Numbered from the stretch's first letter, positions 1 through 8,727 are shown. The stretch: DNA of 64,000 nt from JAENVT01 sp963720775 (GCA_963720775.1 CAVRGR010000001.1:248001-312000), one strand, 5' to 3'. Notes: a model not told the origin generated them from the letters alone. Program-made: numbers and translations.

Positions 1-1
1 G

Positions 2-547
2 CTCCACGGCACCAGGTTGCATCTCGGTGTTGTCGTTGCCTTAGTGGCCGCGATTGCGGCGTGGGTGTTCCTGTGGCGAACCACCACCGGTTACCGACTG
101 CGCGCCGCAGGAGCCAACCCGGATGCGGCCCGATACGCCGGCATCGCCGTCAAACGGATGACGACATTGGCCCTCACTGCCAGCGGCGCGATGTGCGGCC
201 TCGCCGGTGCCGTGCTGGTGTTCGGTAGCGAGAGTCATCGATTCGTAACCGACGGCTCGGCCACCGGCTTCACTGGCTCGGCGGGATTCAACGGCATCGT
301 TGCGGCCTTGTTCGGCGGGCTGCACCCGTTGTTGACGATTCCGGCGTCGCTGTTGTTCGGAGGTTTGCTGGTCGGGGCGAACGCGATGCAGAGGGCCATC
401 CAGATCCCCGCATCGCTGGTGATCGCGGTGAACGGGCTGGTCGTGGTGTTCGTTGCGGCGAGCGTCAGCCTGCGCAAGCGTGTCACCGCCCGCGTCGAGG
501 GTGTCCGCATCGCGGCTCCCCAACCCGAGGTGGAGGTCGCCCAGTGA
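2..547 (+). CDS. BMP-type ABC importer permease (first), 5' partial
   Basis: The frame is open at the left edge of the window, so the N-terminal part is missing and 181 codons remain. The product is hydrophobic, with about four membrane segments, and contains the loop GANPDAARYAGI followed by KRM. That is the cytoplasmic loop typical of inner-membrane permeases of the BMP/YufP family, which import nucleosides or purines. The TGA overlaps the GTG of the next permease (GTGA at 544-547), so the two are translationally coupled. It forms the channel together with that second permease. Family is clear; substrate is inferred from the operon. Confidence 0.88.
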   Translation, partial: LHGTRLHLGVVVALVAAIAAWVFLWRTTTGYRLRAAGANPDAARYAGIAVKRMTTLALTASGAMCGLAGAVLVFGSESHRFVTDGSATGFTGSAGFNGIVAALFGGLHPLLTIPASLLFGGLLVGANAMQRAIQIPASLVIAVNGLVVVFVAASVSLRKRVTARVEGVRIAAPQPEVEVAQ

Positions 548-1479
548 GCGAGTTCTTCACCGCATCAGTGCTCGTCGCCACCGTCGCTGCCGGCCTTCGC
601 CTGTCAACGCCGTACCTGCTCGCTGCACTCGGTGAGACGCTCGGTCAGCGCAGTGGCGTGCTCAACCTGGGCGTCGACGGCGTGATGCTTCTCGGTGCGT
701 TCTTCGCCTACTGGACCGTCCTCGAGACCGGAAGCCTGCTGAAAGGCGTGATCGCCGGCGGTTTGGCGGGCATCGTGATGGGAGTCGTCTACGCCGTCGT
801 GACGCTGGTCTTCAAGACCGAACAGGGGATCAGTGGGATCGGCATCTACCTGTTCGGGCTCGGCTTCTCGGAGTTGATCTACCGTCAGGAGGTCGGCACG
901 CCAAGGCCGATCAAAGGCTTTACCAAGGTGAAGATCCCCGTGCTCGGCGACATCAAGTACGTCGGCAAGATGCTCTTCCAGCACAGTCTCATGGTCTACC
1001 TGGCTCTGTTGCTGGTACCGGCGATGGCGTTTCTCATCGACCACACCCGGTTCGGTCTCGACGTACGCGCCGTGGGCGAGACCCCCGAGGCCGCGGACAG
1101 CCTCGGTGTAAGTGTCGCCCGCACCCGAACCGTGACGATCCTCATCGGCAGCACACTCGCCGGCCTCGGCGGCGCCGCCTTGGCGCTCGAGCTCGGCACC
1201 TTCCAGCAGAACCTCACCAACGGCATCGGGTTCATCGCCGTGGCGCTTGTGTACTTCGGCGCCTGGCGCCCGACAGGTGTGCTGCTCGGCTCACTGCTTT
1301 ACGGGATGGTGACGGCCACCGTCAACCAGTTGAAGACACTCGGCGTCGTCACCGGTGCCGCCGCGAGCCTCACGACGATGGCACCTGCAGTCCTTACCGT
1401 GATCGCTCTCGTCATCATCGCCCGCCGCGGTTCGGCCCAGCCCGCCGCGCTCGCCCTGCCGTTCGAAAGGGCGCGATGA
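544..1479 (+). CDS. BMP-type ABC importer permease (second, YufQ-like)
   Basis: A 311-residue polytopic membrane protein starting at a GTG that overlaps the previous stop. Early on it has TPYLLAALGETLGQRSGVLNLGVDG, written here as a family hallmark spanning about residues 20-44, with the NLGVDG motif typical of YufQ-like permeases. A later cytoplasmic loop reads VRAVGETPEAADSLGVS. Length and topology fit the family. Together with the upstream permease it forms the channel, energised by the ATPase encoded at 2695. Forty-four bases separate it from the binding-protein gene. Confidence 0.9.
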   Translation: MSEFFTASVLVATVAAGLRLSTPYLLAALGETLGQRSGVLNLGVDGVMLLGAFFAYWTVLETGSLLKGVIAGGLAGIVMGVVYAVVTLVFKTEQGISGIGIYLFGLGFSELIYRQEVGTPRPIKGFTKVKIPVLGDIKYVGKMLFQHSLMVYLALLLVPAMAFLIDHTRFGLDVRAVGETPEAADSLGVSVARTRTVTILIGSTLAGLGGAALALELGTFQQNLTNGIGFIAVALVYFGAWRPTGVLLGSLLYGMVTATVNQLKTLGVVTGAAASLTTMAPAVLTVIALVIIARRGSAQPAALALPFERAR

Positions 1480-1523
1480 GCGTCAACGATCGCCCATCAA
1501 CTCTCACAGAAGAAGGAGTCATC

Positions 1524-2651
1524 ATGAAGACATCCAAGAATCGGGCGCTCCGGCGCTCCATCATCACGCTCGCCGCGATCGGTGTGCTCGCCGCATCCTG
1601 CGGCTCCGACAAGACCTCGACGCCGTCCGCCGCCACGCCGGCACCGTCTGTCAGCACGGTGGCTCCGTCGGCCACGTCTGCCCCCGCGGCGACTGAGTCG
1701 ACCGCTGCCACCGCGACACAACCGGCTGGATCAACACCGAGCACCGGCGCTGCGCTGAAGGTCGCCGTGATTCTTCCCAGCGCAGCGAACGACCTGTCGT
1801 TCAGCCAGAGCATGGCTGATGCCCTAAACCGCATGAAGGCTGCCGGACTCATCTCCGAGCTCAAGGTGAGCGAGAACATGTTCGTCGTCGACGACGCCGC
1901 CGCAGCGATCAGGAGCTACGCCCAAGAGGGGTTCGACGTCGTCATCGCCCACGGCTCGCAGTACGGCGGTTCGCTGCAGCAGATCGCTCCAGACTTCCCG
2001 AAGGTGGCCTTCGCCTGGGGAACTGCGGCCGATACGTTCGGCCTGCCGAACGTCACCGGTTACACCGCTGCGTCCGATCAGGGTGGCTACGTGATGGGCG
2101 TCATGGGTGCGATCCTCGCCAAAGGCGCATCGATGGGTGTCATCGGGCCGATCGAGGTCGGTGATGCCAAGCTGTACAACGACGGATTCGCGGCCGGCGC
2201 AAAGGCCCAGGATCCCAACGTGAAGGTCGGTGTGAACTACACCGAGTCGTTCAGTGACACGGCGCTTGCTGCCGAGGCGGCCACGTCGTTCGTCACGGGC
2301 GGAGCGAAGGTGCTGACCGGATCGTCGCAGATGACTGTCGGCGCCGTCGGGGTGGCCAAGAACAGCGGAGTCGCTTGGTTCGCGACCAACTCCAACCAGA
2401 CCCAGCTCGCCCCCGATGTGGTGGTGGCCAGTCAGGTCTACAAGTGGGACGTCGTGCTGAAGCAGCTGTTCGCCAAGGTCAACTCTGGTTCGTACGGCGG
2501 CGAGACGTACCAGATCAACCTCGCCAATGGTGGCGAAGTGATCGAGTTCAACGACGCCTACAAGCTGCCTGCCGACGTCAAGGCAGCCGGCGACAAGGCG
2601 ATCGCCGGGATCACCGACGGCTCGATCAAGACCGGCGTTGCCGGGAGCTGA
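1524..2651 (+). CDS. BMP family substrate-binding lipoprotein
   Basis: A 375-residue lipoprotein that captures substrate outside the membrane for the adjacent importer. The ATG at 1524 is chosen because AAGGAG lies at 1512-1517 and the protein then begins with a signal peptide ending in a lipobox (LAASC, Cys about residue 23). A linker of ~45 residues rich in Ala, Thr, Ser and Pro follows, before the periplasmic-binding fold (from about residue 72, LKVAVILPS). The segment AWGTAADTFGLPNVTGYT and a later YKWD fit the BMP/Med family, which binds purine nucleosides or related compounds. The next gene begins 43 bases downstream. Confidence 0.9.
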   Translation: MKTSKNRALRRSIITLAAIGVLAASCGSDKTSTPSAATPAPSVSTVAPSATSAPAATESTAATATQPAGSTPSTGAALKVAVILPSAANDLSFSQSMADALNRMKAAGLISELKVSENMFVVDDAAAAIRSYAQEGFDVVIAHGSQYGGSLQQIAPDFPKVAFAWGTAADTFGLPNVTGYTAASDQGGYVMGVMGAILAKGASMGVIGPIEVGDAKLYNDGFAAGAKAQDPNVKVGVNYTESFSDTALAAEAATSFVTGGAKVLTGSSQMTVGAVGVAKNSGVAWFATNSNQTQLAPDVVVASQVYKWDVVLKQLFAKVNSGSYGGETYQINLANGGEVIEFNDAYKLPADVKAAGDKAIAGITDGSIKTGVAGS

Positions 2652-2694
2652 CCCGGACCGATTGACCAGACAGTCGGAGACTGAGAAGGAAGGC

Positions 2695-4272
2695 ATGGCG
2701 ATGACATCGAGGGTCGCAACTGACGGGACCATACCGATGTTGCAGATGCGCGGGATCGACAAGCGATTTCCCGGTGTCATCGCCAACGACAACGTCGACT
2801 TCGACGTCAGGGCCGGCGAGGTTCATGCCCTTCTCGGCGAAAACGGCGCCGGCAAGAGCACCCTGATGAAGATCCTGTTTGGTTTGTATCAGCCGGACCG
2901 GGGTGAGGTGCTTTTCCACGGCAAACCGCTACGGCTGCGCTCGCCCCACGACGCGATCGAAGCTGGCGTGGGCATGATCCACCAGCACTTCATGCTCGTG
3001 CCGACGCTCACAGTCACCGAGAACGTCGCCCTCGGCTTGGGTCGCAACCCGTTGGCCGGAGTCGACCTGCCGGACATCGCCCGCCGCATCACCGAGTTGA
3101 GCAACACCTATCACCTCGGCATTGACCCTGAAGCCAAGTGCTGGCAACTCGCGGTCGGTGAGCGACAACGCGTCGAGATCCTGAAAGTTCTGTACCGGGA
3201 GGCCCGCCTGCTGGTGCTCGACGAGCCGACAGCAGTGCTGACCCCCGGGGAAGTTGACGACTTGCTCCGCACGCTGCGCCGTATTGCCGACGACGGCTGT
3301 GGGCTGATCTTCATCAGTCACAAACTGCGCGAGGCCATTGATTTCGCCGATCGAATCACCGTGATGCGAGACGGTGCGGTGACCGGTGAGGTCCTCCCGG
3401 CCGAGACGAGCCTCGATCAACTGGCTCAGCTCATGGTCGGGCGCCCGGTGAAGCTGATCCCCGACAAGGCGCCGAGTGTCCCCGGCCCGGTGGTGCTCAC
3501 CGTTTCCGACCTCACCGTGGCGGGCGACCGACGTCGTGTGGCCGTCGACGCGATGACCCTAGAGGTGCATGCCGGCGAGATCGTGGGGATCGCCGGAGTG
3601 TCGGGGAATGGTCAGCGCGAGCTCGCGGATGCGATCGCCGGATTGCGGCCGGTGGTGTCGGGCGCCGTGCGGATCAACGGAGTCGATACGACGAACAACT
3701 CGCCGCGCGACTCGCGTGCCGCAGGTCTGGCCTATGTGCCCGAGGAGCGGATGCGTGAAGGCGCGATCCCTGACTTCAGCGTGTGGGAGAACCTCATCTT
3801 GTTGAACCACGCCGGTTCATCGAGTGCGTCGCGCGGCTTCCTACAGATGCGATCCATCCGCGAACGCGCCCAGAAGCTGGTGTCGTCATATGTGGTCAAG
3901 ACCCCCAGCCTCGACACCCCCGTGCGGTCGTTGTCGGGCGGCAACATCCAGAAGATGATCCTGGCTCGCGAGATGTCAGCGGCCGCCGCCGTACTGGTGG
4001 TCTCGCAGCCCACGCGCGGCGTCGACATCGGCGCGGCCGAGTACATCCACGCCCGGCTCGTCGACGCCCGTGCCGCCGGGGTGGGGATCTTGTTGATCTC
4101 CGGCGAGCTCGAAGAGGTCCTCGGGATGAGCGATCGCATCGGCGTGATGTTCGAGGGCCGCCTCGTGGCGATGCTCGAGCGCAGTGACTGCACAGCTGAA
4201 CGGCTCGGCCTGCTGATGGCCGGTGAAACCGAAACGGATCGGAGACAGGATGATCAAGAAGTTGGAGCCTGA
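2695..4272 (+). CDS. BMP-type ABC importer ATPase, two nucleotide-binding domains
   Basis: A 525-residue protein with two fused ATP-binding domains, as in sugar and nucleoside importers (RbsA/YufO type). The first has Walker A GENGAGKST, a Q-loop in HQHFMLVP, a signature degenerated to LAVGERQRVEI and Walker B LLVLDEPTAVLTP. The second has a degenerate Walker A (GVSGNGQRE), the signature LSGGNIQKM and VVSQPTRGVD in place of a canonical Walker B. Such asymmetry is usual in this family. The ATG at 2695 is preceded by AAGGAAGG. The end overlaps the carbamoyltransferase gene by 23 bases, tying transport to catabolism. Confidence 0.93.
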   Translation: MAMTSRVATDGTIPMLQMRGIDKRFPGVIANDNVDFDVRAGEVHALLGENGAGKSTLMKILFGLYQPDRGEVLFHGKPLRLRSPHDAIEAGVGMIHQHFMLVPTLTVTENVALGLGRNPLAGVDLPDIARRITELSNTYHLGIDPEAKCWQLAVGERQRVEILKVLYREARLLVLDEPTAVLTPGEVDDLLRTLRRIADDGCGLIFISHKLREAIDFADRITVMRDGAVTGEVLPAETSLDQLAQLMVGRPVKLIPDKAPSVPGPVVLTVSDLTVAGDRRRVAVDAMTLEVHAGEIVGIAGVSGNGQRELADAIAGLRPVVSGAVRINGVDTTNNSPRDSRAAGLAYVPEERMREGAIPDFSVWENLILLNHAGSSSASRGFLQMRSIRERAQKLVSSYVVKTPSLDTPVRSLSGGNIQKMILAREMSAAAAVLVVSQPTRGVDIGAAEYIHARLVDARAAGVGILLISGELEEVLGMSDRIGVMFEGRLVAMLERSDCTAERLGLLMAGETETDRRQDDQEVGA

Positions 4273-5374
4273 CAGCGAGCGTTTGCACGCCTTGTACGGT
4301 CGCAGCCTGCTGACGACGCACGACTGGTCGGCGGACGATCTCGACACGCTCCTCGCGGTGGCGGCTCGACTCGAAGCACTCGATCGTGCCGACATCCGCG
4401 TCGATGTGTTGCGCGGTGAACTCGCCTACGCGATGTTCTTCGACAATTCGACTCGGACAAAGTCGGCGTGGGCGGGAGCCGCAGCACGTCTCGGGATGCA
4501 CCCGGTGATCGTCGACGGTTCCTCTACCCAGGTGTCGCACGGGGAGACGGCGGAGGAGACCGGCGCCATGCTCGGGATGAACGCTCATGCACTCGGTGTG
4601 CGTCACGACCTGATCCTCGGCGAGGGCAACGCGTTCATGCGCGATGTGCGGCGGGGCATCGACGGCTATCTCGCGGCCACCCATGATGCGCGGGTTGTGC
4701 CGATTGTCAACCTGCAATGCGACATCGATCATCCGACCCAGTCGCTGGCCGACCTGCTGTGGTTGCGCGAGCACTTCGGCGGCTCGGTCGCCGGCCGGCG
4801 GATCACCGTGTCCTGGGCCTATTCGCCGAGCTATGCCAAGCCGCTGTCGGTGCCGCAAGGCGTCATGTCGCTGCTCGCCCGATTCGGTGCACATGTCACG
4901 CTGGCCCACCCGCCCGGCTACGAGCTGCTTGCCGAACCGATGGCCTGGGCGGACGAGGGCGCTGCAGCGTCGGGAGGCTCCTTCAGGGTGACGACCGACA
5001 TGGACGACGCGTTTGCTGGCGCGCACGCGGTGTACCCCAAGTCGTGGGGACCGCAAGTGTTGATGCGCGAGCGGGTGGCTGCCAACCGGGCCCACGACAT
5101 CGACGCCATGCGCGAAATCGAGCACCGGGCGCTGGCACACAACGCAGAGCACCGCTCGTGGATCTGCGACGAGCGGCGGATGGACCTCACCGACGATGCG
5201 CTCTACCTGCATTGCCTGCCGGCCGACATCGGTGCAGAGGTCAGCCCAGGTGTGATGGAACAATTCCGCGTGGCTGTGGCTCGCGAAGCGAACAAGAAGG
5301 TTTACGTGATCATGGCGATGCTCGTCGCGGCAAAGGTTCCCGATCTCGCCGCGGTACTCAACGGAGGTGTCTGA
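4250..5374 (+). CDS. ygeW: YgeW-like carbamoyltransferase
   Basis: A 374-residue member of the aspartate/ornithine carbamoyltransferase superfamily. The carbamoyl-phosphate loop is present as FFDNSTRTKSAW (about residues 64-75, STRT motif). HPTQSLADLLWL is the HPxQ region and LHCLPAD is the C-terminal substrate loop. The insertion STQVSHGETAEETGAMLG matches what I know of knotted YgeW-type enzymes rather than ArgF. Next to an M20 hydrolase and carbamate kinase it probably works in the phosphorolytic direction, making carbamoyl phosphate from a ureido compound. Start at 4250, inside the end of the transporter gene. The exact substrate is not readable from sequence. Confidence 0.85.
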   Translation: MIKKLEPDSERLHALYGRSLLTTHDWSADDLDTLLAVAARLEALDRADIRVDVLRGELAYAMFFDNSTRTKSAWAGAAARLGMHPVIVDGSSTQVSHGETAEETGAMLGMNAHALGVRHDLILGEGNAFMRDVRRGIDGYLAATHDARVVPIVNLQCDIDHPTQSLADLLWLREHFGGSVAGRRITVSWAYSPSYAKPLSVPQGVMSLLARFGAHVTLAHPPGYELLAEPMAWADEGAAASGGSFRVTTDMDDAFAGAHAVYPKSWGPQVLMRERVAANRAHDIDAMREIEHRALAHNAEHRSWICDERRMDLTDDALYLHCLPADIGAEVSPGVMEQFRVAVAREANKKVYVIMAMLVAAKVPDLAAVLNGGV

Positions 5375-5375
5375 G

Positions 5376-6962
5376 ATGTCCGATGTGTCAGAAGAACACG
5401 AGCTGTCGAATCTCGATCACAGGGTCGCCGAATTGGCCGAGCGGTATCGCCCGCTCGCTATTCAGATCCTGAAAGAGGCAGTCCGCATCCCGGCCGACGA
5501 GGTCGACCGGCCGATCGACGACGGTGGGGACCCGCGCTCCGGGCTCTCGAATCACGAAGGCAGCCGACTTCGTTTCCTGCGTGACACGATCATCGACATC
5601 GGTGCTGTTCGCCACGCCGACGACGTGTGGTTCGACGACTACGGCAACCTGGTGTGGGTGGCGCGCGATCCGTTCGACGGTGTGCCACCCGAGCACCAGC
5701 GGATCATCTACTTCGACGGTCATTCCGACACGGTGCAAGCCCTGCGCGCCCAGTGGCACGACAAGCTCGCCGGAGCGATCGACCCCTACGACGGGCTGAT
5801 CGACGGGGTGGTTCTGGCACCCGACGCGTTGCGCGAACAGCTCGGCTACGTCCCGCCGGAGGATGAGTGGGACAACCTCGTGTTCGGTCGCGGTTCGGCC
5901 GACCAACTCGCCGGTGTCGTGTCCCAGATCGTCGCGACCAAGATCATGCTGGAGTTGGTCGACGTGGGAGCGTTGCACGGGGCCATGGTGCGCTCGTATG
6001 CGACAGCCGCGGAAGAGGACAACGATGGCGGCGGCCCGCGCCACATCACTGCCGACGTGCTGCCGGGTGCCGGTGCCGACCTGATCCCCGACGTGGTCGT
6101 GCTCACCGAGGGCACCGGCGACGCCATCAAGGGAGCGTTGGGCATCTACCGCGGTCAGCGCGGCCGAATGCAGATCGAGGTCTCGGTGATCGGTCGTTCA
6201 TGCCACGGCTCGATGCCGTTCGAAGGGCTCAACCCACTCGAGCACGGCGGCGCGATCCTCACCGAAGCAGCCCAACGCCACGCCGCCGGTGACGGCTTCG
6301 CCGTCGATCCGTTTCTCGGGCGGGGTACCCGCACGGCGTCGTGGTCACTGCTCGACACCCCCAGCGACTGCGCCGTCCCCGATCGCTTCACGTTCCGGTT
6401 CGATCGACGTCTCACGCTGGGAGAGACCCCCGAGCAGTCGCTTGCCGACGTCGAGTCACTCGACGCAGTCGCGGCCGCACGGGCCGCCGGCTTGACCGTC
6501 ACCATCGACGTGCCGCGTTACAACCAACCGACATGGCGCTCATATCCAGTCGATAACGCCCAGATCTACCCGGGTTGGGTCACCCCCGCCGAACACCCCT
6601 CGATACGGGCAGCCGTCGATGCCTACCGTCGTGTCGTCACGCCCCACGTCGTAGAGCCCACCGGCGGAGCAACAGGTGGCGCGCTGCGCGCCGAACCGCG
6701 TGTCGACAAATGGATCTTCTCGACCGACGGCGTCGGCTTCCCGATCCCCGTGGACGACCCCACCATCGACGTCGGCCCCGACAAGGCGTGGGTTGTATCC
6801 GGTCCGGTCAAGCACCCGCCGATGTTCGGCATCGGTGCCGGCATCGAGCAGAACACCCATCGCATCGGTGAATGCGTGGACGCCCGCGAGTTGCAGCACG
6901 CCATTGCCATGCTCGCTCGCTTTCCTCGCGCGTTCGTGGATCTCACCACCGTTGGTTCGTGA
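5376..6962 (+). CDS. YgeY-like M20 family metallohydrolase
   Basis: A 528-residue hydrolase of the M20 peptidase/deacylase family. Zinc-site motifs are visible: FDGHSDTV (His and bridging Asp with DTV), AAEEDNDGGG (Glu pair) and RSCHGSMPFEG. It is longer than a typical M20 enzyme of ~400-450 residues because of insertions. In E. coli a similar enzyme, YgeY, sits with YgeW and carbamate kinase. It presumably hydrolyses an amide or ureido intermediate. The ATG at 5376 lies two bases after the previous stop and has GGAGG at 5362-5366; a GTG at 5367 is an alternative. The stop overlaps the next ATG by one base. Confidence 0.82.
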   Translation: MSDVSEEHELSNLDHRVAELAERYRPLAIQILKEAVRIPADEVDRPIDDGGDPRSGLSNHEGSRLRFLRDTIIDIGAVRHADDVWFDDYGNLVWVARDPFDGVPPEHQRIIYFDGHSDTVQALRAQWHDKLAGAIDPYDGLIDGVVLAPDALREQLGYVPPEDEWDNLVFGRGSADQLAGVVSQIVATKIMLELVDVGALHGAMVRSYATAAEEDNDGGGPRHITADVLPGAGADLIPDVVVLTEGTGDAIKGALGIYRGQRGRMQIEVSVIGRSCHGSMPFEGLNPLEHGGAILTEAAQRHAAGDGFAVDPFLGRGTRTASWSLLDTPSDCAVPDRFTFRFDRRLTLGETPEQSLADVESLDAVAAARAAGLTVTIDVPRYNQPTWRSYPVDNAQIYPGWVTPAEHPSIRAAVDAYRRVVTPHVVEPTGGATGGALRAEPRVDKWIFSTDGVGFPIPVDDPTIDVGPDKAWVVSGPVKHPPMFGIGAGIEQNTHRIGECVDARELQHAIAMLARFPRAFVDLTTVGS

Positions 6963-7903
6963 TGCGAGTCGTCGTCGCACTGGGTGGCAATGCTTTGCTC
7001 CGGCGGGGCCAGAAGCCTGACAACGATGTCCAGGAGGCCAATGTCGCGTTGTCGGTGAGGGCGCTCGCCCCGCTCGCTCACGACCACGAGCTCGTGGTCA
7101 CCCACGGCAACGGTCCGCAGGTCGGTGTGCTTGCCCTGGAGAGTGCGCTGGATCCCAACCTGACCAGGTCGTACCCCTTCGATGTGCTCGGAGCGCAGAC
7201 CCAGGGGATGATCGGCTACTGGCTGTTGCAGGCGTTGCAGAACGAGCTCCCCGGCCACCAGATCGCGGCGATCATCAACCAGACCCTGGTCTCGGCCAAC
7301 GATCCGGCTTTTGCCGACCCGACCAAGTTCATCGGCGAGATCTACGACGAGGCCCGCGCACACGCGCTCGCCGAGGAGCGCGGCTGGACGGTCAAGCCCG
7401 ACGGCCCGCACTGGCGACGAGTCGTTGCCTCGCCCGAGCCGCGACGGGTCGTCGAAACCCGCTTGATCCGCTTGATGCTCGCCAATGGTGCGGTAGTCGT
7501 CTGCGCCGGTGGAGGCGGGGTGCCGGTGGTGCGCAACAAGCTTGGTCGCCTCGAGGGTGTCGAGGCCGTTGTCGACAAGGACCGCACCGCTCTCGTCCTT
7601 GCCGAGGCTCTCGACGCCGATGCCCTGCTGATCCTCACCGACGTTGCCAATGTCTTTCGCGATTTCGGGACGCCGCAGCAGGAAGCGATTGCTCGCTCGA
7701 CGCCCGACGCCATGCGCGATGACGAGTTCCCCGCCGGATCGATGGGGCCCAAAGTCGAGGCCGCCTGTCGGTTTGTCGAGGTCACCGGTGGAATGGCCGG
7801 CATCGGCCGCCTCGAAGATGCGGTCGCCATCATGGCGGGCACCGCCGGAACCATCCTCACGCCCACCGGCGATTACACACCGCCAGGTGTTTCGAACCAA
7901 TGA
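6962..7903 (+). CDS. arcC: Carbamate kinase
   Basis: A 313-residue cytosolic enzyme that converts carbamoyl phosphate plus ADP into ATP plus carbamate (then CO2 and ammonia). It begins MRVVVALGGNALL, the amino-acid-kinase phosphate loop. THGNGPQVG, CAGGGGVPV, EAVVDKDRTALVLA and the terminal MAGTAGT are all characteristic. Length matches the family. It is the last gene of the operon and gives the energy-conserving step for the carbamoyl phosphate expected from the YgeW-like enzyme. The tRNA-Ala-derived repeat begins about 55 bases after its stop. Confidence 0.96.
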   Translation: MRVVVALGGNALLRRGQKPDNDVQEANVALSVRALAPLAHDHELVVTHGNGPQVGVLALESALDPNLTRSYPFDVLGAQTQGMIGYWLLQALQNELPGHQIAAIINQTLVSANDPAFADPTKFIGEIYDEARAHALAEERGWTVKPDGPHWRRVVASPEPRRVVETRLIRLMLANGAVVVCAGGGGVPVVRNKLGRLEGVEAVVDKDRTALVLAEALDADALLILTDVANVFRDFGTPQQEAIARSTPDAMRDDEFPAGSMGPKVEAACRFVEVTGGMAGIGRLEDAVAIMAGTAGTILTPTGDYTPPGVSNQ

Positions 7904-7957
7904 CCCTTTGATCTTGGACCGCGGCGAAACGGCGTATCCGCGAGGCCGGGCCGACTG

Positions 7958-8035
7958 TGTAACTACATTTCTTCGCATTGGGGCCCGTCCATGGCATGGA
8001 AGGGGTCAGGGGTTCAATTCCCCTCAGCTCCACCA
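7958..8035 (+). repeat. tRNA-Ala(GGC)-derived repeat, copy 1 (D-arm-less tRNA-like)
   Basis: The 3' half reads as tRNA-Ala with anticodon GGC: anticodon loop ATGGCAT, variable bases, T-stem AGGGG/CCCCT around TTCAATT, then CAGCTCC, A and an encoded CCA ending at 8035. A GGGGC at 7980-7984 could pair with GCTCC as acceptor stem, but there is no room for a D-arm between it and the anticodon arm, so the tRNA-like part is only ~56 nt. The 22 bases before GGGGC recur in the copy at 21107, in the same orientation. A 7-bp hairpin (8040-8058) follows directly, then GGTGAGT twice, 12 bases apart (8081, 8093). It may be an integration-site remnant or a dispersed tRNA-derived repeat; not a functional tRNA gene. 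Confidence 0.7.
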
Positions 8036-8122
8036 GGTCAGAGGCACAATCTGCCTCTCGACGGTGGCCTTCCGAGTCATGGTGAGTCAGTTGGTGAGTT
8101 GTAGCCAACCGAAAGGACCAAC

Positions 8123-8331
8123 ATGACCACCATCGAACGCCGGCCCATGCCCACCAGGGCGACTAGTCAGGAAGTGATCGAGAAGATCGGCATCGACGGT
8201 GGTGCCCCGCCCTCGAGCCAAGCGAGTTGCGTCAGCTACTGCAGACGATCTGCCTCGAAGTGCTGGAGTTGAACATCAGCGCCAAGACGTTGAGTCGGTC
8301 GGCCACGCCAACCCCAAGGAAGGCGTCATGA
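8123..8331 (+). pseudogene. Frameshifted small gene at the head of a mini-cluster
   Basis: From the ATG at 8123 (AAAGGA at 8112-8117) the frame runs 49 codons to a TGA at 8270-8272. The last third looks non-coding, with several Cys and Arg residues. Moving one frame at about 8205-8215 gives a protein-like stretch beginning EPSELRQLLQTICLEVLEL. That frame runs to a TGA at 8329-8331 and overlaps the ATG of the next gene as ATGA, exactly as at the end of this cluster. I read it as one ~69-codon gene broken by a single frameshift. It begins MTTIE, while the next gene begins MTTID. No function recognised. Confidence 0.55.
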
Positions 8332-8603
8332 CCACCATCGACCACCGTCAAGGCCGCACCTATGAGGAGTTGATCGCTGAGGCGCTCGCCGCGCTGGAAG
8401 CGTTGCGACAGCTCGACATCTGCGATCCTCTCGAGTTGACCCGACCGTTCCGGCAGTTCGCGTGTCAGCTGACGACCATCGCCGAGACCCTCGACAGCGT
8501 CGAGTTCGCGGCGACCATCGACGACGACGTGCGCCGGGGTGCGGACGTGGTTCGAGGCTGCGCTGACGCTCCCCGACGTGTACTCATCACTGACCAGCAA
8601 TGA
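8328..8603 (+). CDS. Small hypothetical protein (91 aa)
   Basis: A 91-residue acidic, probably helical protein (EELIAEALAALEALRQL) with ATG at 8328 and a good ribosome binding site AAGGAAGG just upstream. The start overlaps the restored stop of the previous frame as ATGA. The C-terminal ~20 codons overlap the next small gene in another frame and look less protein-like, so a further frameshift near 8540 joining it to the next frame is possible. Function unknown; the setting of tiny overlapping genes next to an attachment-like repeat resembles phage or integrative-element cargo. Confidence 0.5.
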   Translation: MTTIDHRQGRTYEELIAEALAALEALRQLDICDPLELTRPFRQFACQLTTIAETLDSVEFAATIDDDVRRGADVVRGCADAPRRVLITDQQ

Positions 8604-8727
8604 CGTGGTGCTCGGCACTGAGCAGACAGCGCACGAGGTGAGTGAGCAGGTCGAGGCGGAGCTTGCCGAGTTGCGCGAGGCGATCAAGCGGGGCGACATC
8701 GTCGTGCCGAGGACGAAAGACGCATGA
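8539..8727 (+). CDS. Small hypothetical protein (62 aa)
   Basis: A 62-codon frame from GTG at 8539 to a TGA that overlaps the next ATG (ATGA at 8724-8727). The second half is rich in Glu and Ala with a heptad-like look (EQVEAELAELREAIKRGD), suggesting a short coiled coil. Its first part overlaps the preceding gene in another frame, so the true start is uncertain and it may be the shifted end of that gene. No family recognised. Confidence 0.45.
   Translation: MRTWFEAALTLPDVYSSLTSNDVVLGTEQTAHEVSEQVEAELAELREAIKRGDIVVPRTKDA

Noticed and set aside
7980..8035. Could be the 3' end of a tmRNA (acceptor GGGGC.../...CAGCTCCACCA)
   Set aside because: The anticodon arm with loop ATGGCAT, the variable bases and T-arm match tRNA-Ala(GGC), and the upstream ~350 bases are the carbamate kinase gene, leaving no tmRNA body.
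7857..8108. Minus-strand frame containing ELRGIEPLTPSMPW
   Set aside because: This is the translation of the tRNA-derived sequence in reverse, a common false protein; no gene features.
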